The notes below the pieces were generated by a model. The model searched no databases. It worked only from the letters and a program-made list of their open reading frames with translations, and was not told the origin of the DNA. The position numbers were made by a program, and so were the translations under genes. This document shows, in pieces, positions 23,201 through 33,537 of a stretch of DNA of 64,000 nt; within the stretch, counting starts at the first letter, position 1, and every line of letters begins with the position of its first letter. The DNA comes from Helicoverpa zea (Eukaryota > Arthropoda > Insecta > Lepidoptera > Noctuidae): the NCBI RefSeq assembly GCF_022581195.2, contig NC_061455.1, positions 6,258,120 to 6,322,119 of the forward strand, in the 5' to 3' direction.

Positions 23201-23999
23201 CAATAGACTGTGTTTAAAGTTTTGTTGTGAATAATTTAACTTAAAACTACTAAAAACTAAAAATATTTTTTATATTATAAATTTTATATTTATAATATAC
23301 ATTACTTATGGATAAAATCTACAATTCTAGAATATACAATGAAACTGTGGTATCAAAATTGATTGTTATATTCAAAACCAGTAATACATTGATCGAATGA
23401 TAGAGAAACAAATAATTTACAAAGCTCTTGTTATTATATTTTGCACGTCAGTAATATTTTGTAAGCCTTTTGGTGGACCTTTTAGAATAGTGTTTATTCT
23501 ATTTTCATGTTCAATAGAATAGCTATATAATGCACTTACGTCCTTCACAGCATTCGGCACAAATACATATATGTGAGTGATTTTTCCTATCGAAGAGAAA
23601 TAGTGCACTACTAGAAAGTGCAAAGTTACTTTAAATTCTTTAATTTTGCAATATTTTACGACCCAATACTGACCTACAATTTGGAAATAAACACACTTAA
23701 AAATAATTTTCACAAAATATTATTCATAATTATATCTTCCTTAAATTCGGCTAGAGTTTCGTCGATATTATATTCAGTGCTCGTTATCCACTGCTCTTTA
23801 ATCAGATTATGTTCGTATCTCATAAATATCATGTTTTAATCTGTACACAGAACAAAACGAGGCATCGGCGTACAATATAGAAAGCTTAATGTGAAAGTTC
23901 TGTTTTCTTGTCACGTTTTTTCGCTGTTTAAACGTCCTTCCAACAAATGGCTCGGAACATAACTACATCGGCGACCGTATACCTACTGAGATGTATAAT
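17280..23999. other. long AT-rich stretch, no gene seen
   Basis: All open frames are under 90 codons and none resembles a known domain. Short TAAT-rich islands occur, for example around 18230-18400, where the octamer ATGCAAAT is also present. No large repeat or hairpin was noticed. Confidence 0.45.
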
Positions 24000-24206
24000 G
24001 GCGAGATTACACCAAAATTGTACGCGCACATATGTTCGCGAACAAAAAATGTGTACGCTTTGACGCGAGTCCACCGGTCGCGCACGAAGGCTGCAATTTC
24101 GCGGTCATTTTAGAAGTGTTCGCACGTCATTTGTTTCTGTTTGCTAGCTAGAGAACACCAGAAGTTTGAATGCCTCCCTCTTGTTACACATCAGTGGAAT
24201 CTCGCC
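24000..24206. mobile_element. putative small terminal-inverted-repeat element
   Basis: The left end GGCGAGATTACAC and the reverse complement of the right end (GGCGAGATTCCAC) agree at 12 of 13 bases. The 207-base interior is unusually rich in CG words compared with its flanks. No open frame and no convincing target duplication are seen. A Harbinger-type MITE is possible, but the class is not established. Confidence 0.4.
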
Positions 24207-27200
24207 TTAAGAGAGGAGACAGTAGGACAGATACACACGTTCTGTCTTTCTTACAATTGCGGAAATGTGACCCTTGTGCTTAGATGAGGCGACGATGAAC
24301 GATAGAAATAAATTAAGATAGAATTGAAATTGGAACTTTGAATGATATCAGTTGGCTTTATCTCTGTTGAAATTAATAAGGTGTTTTAGATCACTTGAAA
24401 GTATTAATTTAGTATGGAAATATTTCTAGATGATGTAAGTAGCCAATATTAAACAAATACCTACATTGTCTAATGCCGCATCCATAAAATCAATATTTAT
24501 TAACATTCAAGTCAGTTTTAATAAACTTACGCCTACATTTATTTATAATCTCATAAAATTAATTGCTATAATTTTGGCAATTATACATTAAACATAGAAT
24601 AGTTTGTCATTCTAAGTACAAAGGAGATGCTTTTAGCAATAATTAGGTGATTAATCTTATTAAGTTCTATAAACTTTGAATTTAATATTAAATGAAAATA
24701 TTGCTATATAATTTTTAGATTTTAATTGATTGTGTTAATTAATTTAATGATTAAAGTTAAAACTTATGTAACTTTACTTAAATACAGTACTACTAAAGTT
24801 TTATTTAAGAACAGTAGGATGTCTTTTATAAATAAGTCGGATTGTAGGATTCTAATGTATTCATTCCAATCTCATCCTAAATCCTTTTTGTTATTTTCTG
24901 TCCCCAATTCAGACGTCTTTGGGAGGAGCAAACCTTCAAAATTGCAATCACGCAAATTGAAAATTAATGGACCGCGAAATCCAATTTTGCATTAAAGCTT
25001 TTTGGTAGGTAAGTAGGCACTCGCCCCTGCTTCGCCCAGAGTGGTCATGGTATCATGCTTATTTATTGTTCTGAGATAAACGTGAATGAAAAATAAACGT
25101 TTTATTTTTCGAGTCAAAATAAAATGAAGCGAGATACACAGTACGTAATCTGCTGGAATTACTTACAATTCGAGTACTTAAGGTAACGAATCGACCAGAG
25201 CTTTTGCATCGTAATTTTTGTTTGCATCGGTAATTCTTTAAAGCTAATTTCTTCTTCTCCATAAGGATCATGTTTCCATTTGTGAATCATATTTCTAGTT
25301 CTCATTTGCTAGTGAAGTGTTATGAAAGATGCGTATTTCACGGGCCATCAAAATAAATTGAACGTGACTTTGGCCGGTTTGCCGTCACGCCACTTTACAC
25401 AGTAAAATATGTATTTTTAATGCTCTCCGAATTCACTATATGTTTGTTTTATTTTTGTTTATAAAAACAATGACTATAGAATAACGGTTTTCCGGTTTGC
25501 TTTTATTATATTAAAAAAATGGTTAAAATATAAAAAGTTAGAAAGCATAAAAAGAGAAAAAATCTGGCGTTGTATTGAACGCCTATAGTGTAGGCCTAAA
25601 TAAAGGATACGTATGATAACAGTTTTCAATACAATTTTAGTACAGTTTTATTTAGAAGTGTCTAGAAAGCGTTTTCATAGAATATAAAACCAATCCTACT
25701 ACACTTAACTACCTTACTAACTGCAGACTGAAAAATCATTACCAATACTTGGTACACAAATTGATTCTGTGAAACCTTCGTCCACGCGATCTGTCTACTT
25801 CGTAAATAATATGCCATGAACATACGCACGTTTGTTCGTCGCCGATACCCTCTTAACTCGAGGTCGGGCCCGAGAAAAGTGTCGTTTACCCTCACGTTAT
25901 CTTCAAGTTCCAATGTCCAAATTCGTTTCATTTCGTTACAAGTGAAATATAGTTAAAGCGGAAAACTAGAACTAAGTATACGTTTCCTACGTTTTTCTGG
26001 CGATAGACGCTGCGGATTTGGGTAAGCTCGAAAGTGATATTAAGTCTGTCCGAAGCTTTTTTATAGTCACGCTACACCTAATCCTAAGTTAAGTGCTCGA
26101 GATTTCATAGGATAGTCTAGGTACGAAAGACTTTATGAGAGGAAAAACTATTTTCTGTGGAAAATCTTTAACCTCGTCTTTACGCTCTTATCTCGGTTCA
26201 GCATGCTTAAACTTTAAAAGGTTTTCAGTTCTTGATGTAAAGTAACGTTAAAAGAAATAAAGGTGGGGATTAAAACTTGCTATAATTTTAAGTACCCTTC
26301 TAGCTAAGCTATAGCCAATATTAATCTTGAAGCTTAAAAGCAGTTGTTGAAATTTGACGAGCACGGAGGTTTGCCGGCCCTACCCGAGTAGCTCGGTGGT
26401 CTGAAGTCCATTCAGTCGATACGCATTCGAAAATGGAAACGTTATGTTATGAATATCTAGGACAGTCGTTATTGGTAGACCAAACCACGGAACTGGACAA
26501 CGACCTAGCCTTAGAATATCAGTGCTGTCAGTCAAGTAATTGGAGTTTGGAGATCAGGTGGCAGTTGCTCCAAATATTGATGTAAATTGAAAACCGAGTA
26601 CATCCTAGGTTTGTACCTGGTAGACCAAATCACAAATGTATTTTGGCTTTACAGATGTGAATGCGCGATCAAAAAGTAGTTCTCTAGAAATGACACAAAT
26701 ATGTAAAAAGTACCTATTTAAATTATATGTCAGAACATGTTTGATTGCATGTCATGTCAGCTTTAATACACAGTCCTACATCAACTTAACATTAGCCTGA
26801 TGTCGCCTAAAGTACGTTTCTGTGTAATGACTAATTCAAAAACCATGTCCGCACTGAAAAGGACGCCTGGTTTGGGCGCGTTTAAACAAATGTATGAAAT
26901 AAAAAAAAAAGTCATTTTCAAAAATAAATTATTCCCATAGGATGTATTTTTGTTATCGGATTTCGTCGTAGTACCACATACATGAAGGAAATATTCTCTC
27001 TTTTACTGCTCTCTTTTGCAGTAGCGCAATATACACAAACTTTGAAATAATTTAAAATATTTGGACCATACTACACTCGCGTACAAAAATTACTCTTCAG
27101 TATTCATTCGCTCCTGGTAGATTTACGTACATTATCCAGATATATCCAGTGGAAATGTGGCAGTATTATTATCGCAGCATTTCTCATAAGCACTCCAGTG

Positions 27201-29101
27201 GGAATGGACGCTGGTTATAACTGTGTGGCGCTTAATTAAACTGACTTTTTAATTATGGAGTGTCGCCTTTTTGGTCTAGCGCTGGCCGGCAAAGGTTCGA
27301 TTAAATGGCGTGTTCTAAGCCTGAATGAATGAGTTTTGTACTGAAAAGCGCCAGTTCGATATCACTTTCAAGCTCTTTTTCATACTTTAACGTGCTACCT
27401 TATTCAGACGTACTTAGCGTACTTAATTACTCTTTACAATTCCGCTTTCTATGAGGTAAACAAAGGACATAAAATATTCCTTGTTACCACAAAGGGGGGT
27501 GGGAACGTGACCATCAATATTCATTAAATAATTTACATATCGATGTGGTGATGGAAAAACAATAAAAATAAGTACTATTTAATCCACCTGTATTTATTGT
27601 TGTGCGTTCAGCGTTAAAAATGTACATTATTGATGGATGGACGTTACACGTTATATCAATGAATTGTATAGCATTCTGTAGGTACATTGTTTATAGTTAC
27701 TTAATAGTTCTAAAGTAGAGTAGCGTGAAATGCAATACTATTTCAAAACATAAAATGTACTCTAGGAACAAAGTTTAAGAAATGCGACGCGACGCGTACC
27801 GGAGTTGGTATTTGCTACGACAGAGTAACTGGCGTAGCATCAGCTACGTCGTAGCAACAATGAAATCTTTTATTCTTTGCATTATTCTAGAAACAAAGGA
27901 AGATTTTTTTAAATGTCTTCATAGCGAAAATGCGCCGGAGATTCTTCAGTATCTATTTGATAATAATTCCATTAGGAAAACAGATCATTGAGAAAATTAT
28001 GCAAAATCACCCAACTCTGTTTCAAATCGCTATTAATACCCGTGAGAAAAAGATGACTGGCGCGACTGCCCCCGGCCCGGCTCATACAACCGCCGTACCT
28101 TTTTCAGAAACATCATTTAAAAGCATTCAATGGCTCCGTAGAGAGATCGGAATCATATCAGAGCAAATATTTTACCGCTTTTAATGACAGAATGAACATC
28201 AGAAAATATGGGAATTATGAAGCTATTTTTGTACCCGAATAAAATTCCCTAGAGTCAGTCTGTTTGTCACAGCTTTATGTTTATTTCAAGCTATGCGGGC
28301 ACACAGGGGATTTTGTTTATTGAAAAAGAAACATCTGTTTTTCACGTGCTTCATGTAGCTACATAAGCAATGTTTGCGGACTGCTTCAGTACATTTTTAT
28401 TTTATAACGTTCGTCCGTTTCCAGCAGTTGCTAAATTACAGTTGTTTGCAAAAATAGTGTTTGTAAGCCGGGCCTTTGTTCCCGTGCCTAACAATGGATA
28501 TTGTCATGTATTTACCTCTCATAAATAACAGGCTAACACAGTGACGGTTACAGCAGTTTCGCCCCAGTGGACAATGTGCCTTACGCAAGTTAATGCTTTG
28601 TGCCAAACTGTGAGTACCAACAGTCTCCAGGATATTCATAATTAAATTCTAGTTAGGAAGTAGGGACGCCTGTGGCACAGAGTAGCTTTTCAGAAATGGA
28701 ATTTAACAATTCACACGAAGTTCCAACTAGAGACGGAGAAACTATAACTTGGAATAATAGCATGTGTATAATAGGTTGGGTTGAGTGTTACAGTTTGTCT
28801 ATGGTCGCCTTTGTTTGATGGAGGGGGTATCGGAGGCTGCTGCTCGCTACTCAGTCGCTAAGCCATTTGTACTTCACACTATTGTCGCAAAGTTATTCCA
28901 TCTCGGTTTCATGAATATCACACAATTTGACAAGATTCCTGATGACTTTAAAATCATACTCGCTAGCTTAATCTCAGAAGTAGACTGTGCAATTCGCAAC
29001 TTTACTTGATCAATATTAAGGTAATTGTGAAAAGATGTTTCCATTAACGTAATATTATAGAGTCAATAGATTGGGAAGCCAACAAAGTCAGATAAAAATA
29101 A
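24207..29101. other. no gene seen; possible repeat debris
   Basis: Near 26385-26420 the wording 'cgagtagctcggtggtctgaa' resembles a tRNA A-box region and may mark an old SINE. At 27783-27865 there is a cluster of CGTAGC/GCTACG words similar to one near 49440. Open frames such as 27782-27991 and 27930-28184 are short and unmatched. Confidence 0.4.
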
Positions 29102-29464
29102 CCCACCCAAAACAAAAATGTGAAAGACTGCCAAGTTCGATAATATGGGAATGCTTCGCCTATAAAAGAAGTGAGATCTGAATAAGTACCAAGTTCTATA
29201 CACATAACTCAGTTAAAAATAGTTACTTTTTAATGATGTTACTTGGCAAGTTTTCATACACCTTGTTATAAACCTACTAAACGCAATTAATCAAGTATTT
29301 AATTTTCTATTAAAACTTGCCAAGTAACATCATTAAAAAGCAACTATTTTTAACTGAGGTATGTGTATGAAACTTGGTACTTATTCAGATCTCACTTCTT
29401 TTATAGGCGAAGCATTCCCATATTATCGAACTTGGCAGTCTTTCACATTTTTGTTTTGGGTGGG
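29102..29464. mobile_element. MITE / foldback element with 153-bp inverted arms
   Basis: The left arm 29102-29254 and the right arm 29312-29464 are reverse complements with four mismatches in 153 bases (about 97%), separated by a 57-base spacer. Ends are CCCACCC…GGGTGGG. A weaker AAAAATAA match may extend the arms outward past a short indel. There is no coding capacity. I see no clear target duplication, so the superfamily is unknown. An RNA across it would fold into one long hairpin. Confidence 0.9.
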
Positions 29465-29815
29465 ATTTCATTTATTTTTGTAAGGTTGTTTATTTTATTT
29501 TTTTCTTATGATGAAGTTAGTTAAAGAAATGTCTCATTTATACTATCTTTTAGATTTTTAATATGCACTATGTTTCTTACAAAGAAATGAACTAGATTAA
29601 CTAAATGGACTAGATTTACCAACTGACTGACATGACATGTTATCATATATTATGTTCGTGGATCAAAGTTACACATTCGTTATTTTCGAAAGTGATTCAC
29701 ACTTGGCCTGTTTCAGATTTTTACTTTACTTTGACTAAATACAAACCTTTGTACCATTCGAAGATATATTATATAAATATAGATAAATTTAGTTCGTTTT
29801 AGTTCCTTAGGGGTA
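29465..29815. repeat. probable dispersed-repeat debris
   Basis: The segment 29690-29740 ('ttcacacttggcc…tttcagatttttac') is similar, in the same orientation, to 31975-32025. The two related pieces flank the inverted-repeat element between them. No gene is present. Confidence 0.45.
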
Positions 29816-30474
29816 TAAAGGACATTGTTCAATTTTGGCCTAAGAACCGATGTGAATATAAATTATACTATAATTTTTATTTATTTTTATATTGTTTGAA
29901 ACATATTTTAGTATTCCACGGACACTTCAAATAAAAAAATTCCAAATAAAAAGTAGGGTCACAATTATTGATGCCTTATAAAATGTTTCCGTCGGCCAGT
30001 GCTGCCAGTTTCGGAAGTTTTCGGGATTTCGGTAAATACGGATCGAATTGAGAACCTCCTTTCCGAAGTCGGTTATTAAAATTAGTTGCTAACACTTTAT
30101 TCATTTAAATACCTAAACTGACTAGCTAGAAAAAAACTAGTATTTGTATAATGTTTTAAGATGGTTTTGAGCGAAATCGCGAATTTCTAGCTTGGCACTC
30201 GAGTAGGATTATAGTTTTCGTAATTGGCAACACTGGTGTACTTCAGTCAGTTTGCTAGAAGTCAGTTTGATAGCTTTGCGACTATCGTTTCTTTTGTGAT
30301 TTTCTATGCGTTTCATGGTTTTATTCTATATAACAACTTTGGCTTGATTACGGACTCCGATTAGATTGCGTACTTGGTAGACTCGGCTTTGTGTGAAGAA
30401 CTGGATTTTACTAGCATTTTCGGATATTGCTCTGTCTGTGATCGAATTTAGTTATATTATAATTACAACAATGG

Positions 30475-30582
30475 ATGCAGAATATAGTATATTGTATAAA
30501 TTGTGGATCTGCTGGAGGTTCTTTGGTATTAGAAAACGAAGATATACTTCGTTGCATACAACAATGGACCGTTCCCCGTATG
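30475..30582 (+). pseudogene. exon 1 of a transposon-derived frame, CxxC zinc-binding half-site
   Basis: Thirty-six codons from ATG 30475 include Cys-Ile-Asn-Cys and a Trp-Thr-Val-Pro-Arg segment. The exon ends at a good donor (ATG|GTAAGT). After removal of the 154-base intron (30583-30736, acceptor TTATTACAG) the frame continues in phase with VEAHDLICTTC, which supplies a second CxxC. The two pairs suggest a Cys4 zinc-binding domain at the start of a transposon-encoded protein. The frame stops at a TAA soon after, so the gene is broken. Confidence 0.4.
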
Positions 30583-30736
30583 GTAAGTGGTCTACGAAAG
30601 TGTTTTTCTAATTTTGATAAGAATGTTACTACCTACTTATGTTTTCATAAGCACACAATTTCTCGGTTTTCAAATCAATTGCCACAATTGCAAGTTACTT
30701 GATATTTACTAATGTTTTTTGTATTTATTATTACAG

Positions 30737-31002
30737 GTTGAAGCTCATGACCTTATATGTACGACGTGTTGGTCTCAAGCATAATAAGATGCAATGCACT
30801 GTTGGACGCAATTGTGTACTTTGTAAGAAGCTCCTACCATCAGGCATACTGTTGCAATTGTATCTTTGGGCGTAGAACAGTGGGCTGTTGTGCCCACATA
30901 ATGACTATTATCTGGTATTTAAGCTGGGCGAGATACCAAAACTCAATTGAACCCCCTGCTCAGTTCTTAGATAATATATTATTGAGAAATATTGATGATT
31001 AA
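30737..31002 (+). pseudogene. exon 2 and C-terminal remnant with Cys-Cys-x-His (SWIM-like) motif
   Basis: The exon opens with the second CxxC pair and then stops. A different frame, 30757-31002, runs to TAA and holds Arg-Thr-Val-Gly-Cys-Cys-Ala-His followed by a hydrophobic stretch and Pro-Pro-Ala-Gln-Phe-Leu-Asp. The Gly-Cys-Cys-x-His block recalls the C-terminal end of an uncharacterised transposase-like family in insect genomes, with a SWIM-like metal site. The middle of the protein, where catalytic residues would be, is absent, consistent with an internal deletion. Family membership is a recollection, not a search result. Confidence 0.4.
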
Positions 31003-31129
31003 AAACCTTTAATTGAATATAAATATTGTTTTTATTGCACATCCTCGAAAACCTCTTTCATTGTTATTGGTAAACCTTACTTTAACTGTTAAATTATTTT
31101 GTGTGGTAATGACATTTTTAGTATGGTCT

Positions 31130-31175
31130 GTACCTTCTTGGTAATAGACCGCGGGTTCGATTCCCGCCTTATGGC
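31130..31175 (+). repeat. tRNA T-arm-like fragment, probable SINE remnant
   Basis: GGTTCGATTCC (31154-31164) is enclosed by a GCGGG/CCCGC stem, which together make a T-arm with a polymerase III B-box. No complete tRNA cloverleaf can be drawn, so it is not a tRNA gene. Confidence 0.45.
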
Positions 31176-31407
31176 ATGTAGATAGCTAGGTAACTGTCTA
31201 ATATAAAAGTAGTATCAATCATTTAAATAAATAATTCTCTATCGTAATAATATCGATATTTTATGAATTGTGGTGAATGGAACTCTTCCATTTTGGATAC
31301 GTTTTATCACAAATCCAAAGTGGATTCACTATATATTAAGAAACGTAACGTTGAAAGCAAAAGCGTTTAGGTAGTTGTTTTTCATAAAAATTCTAAGCAT
31401 TTATGAA

Positions 31408-31600
31408 AACTAGTCACACGCCCCGTCTTCGCACGGTGGCAATATAAAACCTTGGTGTTAACCTTCCTCTTGACCTACTCTATCTATTAAAAAAAAATAA
31501 AAAAAAATCGCACCCAAATCCATCGCGTAGTTTTAAAGATCTAAAGCATTCATAGGGACAGACAGAAAATGCAACTTTATAAAATGATCATTGTCAAAGA
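31408..31600 (-). mobile_element. Helitron-like 3' end fragment
   Basis: Read on the minus strand, the end at 31408 is CTAGT preceded by a small hairpin (CCGT-GCGAAG-ACGG), the usual Helitron 3' architecture. The interior words ('gtagttttaaagatct', 'agggacagacag') are common in lepidopteran dispersed repeats. A 5' end was not found. Confidence 0.35.
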
Positions 31601-31941
31601 ATTATCTTAAACTTGACTATTTACTATCTCTTTTCCTAGTATCTAGTAGAGTAGTCTTTTCCTAGATCTAGAAGAGAACATATAGAGCTGTACATAGTAT
31701 TGTTGATATTTTGTATAGTGTAGTTTGATAACACTACTCTGATATTTCACGCAAGCTTGGTTATTTTTTATTTATAACCTCAAAATATTAACTTTTTCGT
31801 AATTATTTTAGTTTCCTGAAGTGTCCGTTCGTGAAAACTTATTTCATAGGATTCCATATAATTTTAAGAGTTTATAGAAGTCACTTTCCAGTCAAACGGT
31901 TCTTAGGCAGAACATGTATGGAGCCGGAACAATGTCCTTTA

Positions 31942-33097
31942 CACCGGGTATAAAACACCTTCATTATTTTGAAACCGACTCACACTTGGCCATTTTCAGA
32001 TTTTTCCCTTTACCTTGATATAAAGACCTACCTCCATGCCCAAGTCAATACGACCATTGGAAGTGGTCTAGGTTTTTGATGAGTGAATCAGTGAATCAAT
32101 CAGTCAGTCAGTGAGTGTATAGTAAAAATAGCGATTTTCTGACGTCAATATCTCAAGACCTACAATAGGTATATTAATGAAATTTTGTACTTTAGATAAG
32201 TGAGGGGGTCTCAACAGATACTAGAAATTTGATATGCGTAAATAAAATAGATTTTGAGTTACAGGGGGGTCGAATTTGGCCCGAAATGGTTCGTGTAATA
32301 TAACCCACGGCCGGTGTGTCGCTTTTTTTGCTCGAACTTGGCGGACACACTGCCGTGTGTCTAGATAACAGTCAAAACCAAGTCACATTAAAAACTCGTT
32401 TAAAAAATAAAACAACCTAGATTCCTTCGAAGTCTAAGCCAAAGTCTAAACGTATCTCAAGCATATACGAGGTAAATGAGCATATATTCGTCTGTACATA
32501 AGGACGCGCATACCTTGCCACAAGTACTGTCTATGCTGTGCCAAAATATGAAATTCAAATTTCGAGTGATGCACCTCGAGTCGTTACAAACTCGTTTGGT
32601 TAGCCTTTGCTGCACTTGATATATTTACATTCGTATATATTGCACGCGAACACACCCATGTGTAGAAACAGGCTAAGAAAATATTTCGATACAAATATTT
32701 AAACTTCAACCAGAAGATGTCTGGGATATGTACTGTTTTATACAGATACAATTTATATACTGAGTACGTAAACCTGAAATTAAGTAAGCACCTACAGAAA
32801 TAAATAAACGTCTTATTTTACAGGAACGGGAACGGAAAGTTTTTAGTAATGTTTTAAAATTATCCTCATTTATAAAAAGTTTGTAATGTATCTCTTTTCA
32901 GTAAATAAAGTAAGCCTGATCATTTCATCTTAGTCTAACATTCTTATTTTTTGCTTGTCGCTTTAAAATCACAAAACTCAAAATTTGTTTGCGGTTCGCG
33001 CGTGACCAAACGATTTAAAATAAATTATTCTGAATTGCTAATGTTGTGATGTCGAACGCAAGGGGAAAGACAGGCGTCAATCTGTTTCAATGCAATA
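31942..33097. other. repeat debris, no gene
   Basis: The segment 31970-32330 contains 'gactcacacttggcc', a (GTCA)n-like run at 32095-32120 and 'gagttacaggggggtcgaatttggccc'. I recognise this wording as part of a widespread lepidopteran repeat, class unsure. The part from 32400 to 33097 shows nothing further. Confidence 0.4.
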
Positions 33098-33101
33098 TAC
33101 G
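33098..33101 (+). repeat. 4-bp target-site duplication (TACG), left copy
   Basis: TACG precedes the 5' LTR and recurs directly after the 3' LTR at 36031-36034. A 4-bp duplication fits Ty3-type integrases. Confidence 0.85.
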
Positions 33102-33360
33102 TGTGGGATTGAATGTTTCTGAATGATTGAGATGTGTGTAAGATGATGGACGTTTCTAAACGAATGAGTGGGAGTAAGAGGGAATGAATGAATGAGAGAG
33201 AGAGATTGGTTTGGAAATTTGGATTTAAAGAGGGAGGAGCTAAGAGATTAGACGATGTACCTAACGATTTTATGTAAAAAAATAGAAATAAATAGTTTAG
33301 ATTGAAATTCAACGGTTATTATTGAATTACGCAAGTACTCCACGAACCCTGATCCCCACA
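33102..33360 (+). repeat. 5' LTR of the Ty3-type element
   Basis: It is base-for-base identical to 35772-36030. It contains an AATAAA at 33287-33292 suited to RNA 3' processing. A purine-rich part with GAGAGAGAGAGATTGG lies in the middle. Confidence 0.95.
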
Positions 33361-33364
33361 GTTT

Positions 33365-33382
33365 TGGGGGCTCGTCCGGGAT
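33365..33382 (+). promoter_or_regulatory. primer binding site, tRNA-Pro
   Basis: TGGGGGCTCGTCCGGGAT begins four bases past the 5' LTR. All 18 bases complement the 3' end of tRNA-Pro including CCA. The same 18-base site is known from murine leukaemia viruses, a shared use of a conserved tRNA rather than evidence of kinship. Confidence 0.9.
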
Positions 33383-33478
33383 CAGTGCTGTGGATACGAT
33401 TCGTACCGACGAACAAAGACGCCACGTGGAACGCCATTACGCCTCTGCGCGCCGCACCGGTTTCCTTCGAAAATTATT

Positions 33479-33497
33479 ACGACGACGACGACGACTA
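33479..33497 (+). repeat. ACG triplet microsatellite in the gag leader
   Basis: About six ACG/GAC triplets lie in the untranslated leader, 40 bases before the gag ATG. Confidence 0.85.
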
Positions 33498-33537
33498 ACG
33501 AAAACTACGACGCTACGACTACGACGATTTCAAGAGG

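Larger units (their letters stand above)
29816..31941. mobile_element. decayed inverted-repeat element carrying a split reading frame
   Basis: Three perfect blocks occur in mirrored order at the two ends: TAAAGGACATTGTTC (29816-29830 with 31927-31941), CCTAAGAACCG (29839-29849 with 31897-31907) and CGGACACTTC (29919-29928 with 31818-31827). They define long, decayed terminal inverted repeats of a roughly 2.1-kb element. Inside lie a two-exon reading frame and other repeat scraps. A DNA transposon with an internal deletion is the simplest reading; the superfamily is not recognised. Confidence 0.55.

Noticed and set aside
26385..26420. tRNA A-box-like sequence as a SINE head
   Set aside because: No B-box at the right distance and no tail were found, so it is only mentioned as possible debris.
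31150..31168. tRNA gene suggested by a T-arm
   Set aside because: Only the T-arm is present; the D-arm, anticodon arm and acceptor stem are missing.
33025..33312. 95-codon minus-strand frame and its near copy at 35758-35982
   Set aside because: Both are antisense readings of the two identical LTRs.
33365..33382. Infectious mammalian-type retrovirus because of the tRNA-Pro primer site
   Set aside because: The element has no envelope frame, the Gag and protease are Ty3-retrotransposon-like, and tRNA-Pro 3' ends are conserved among animals.
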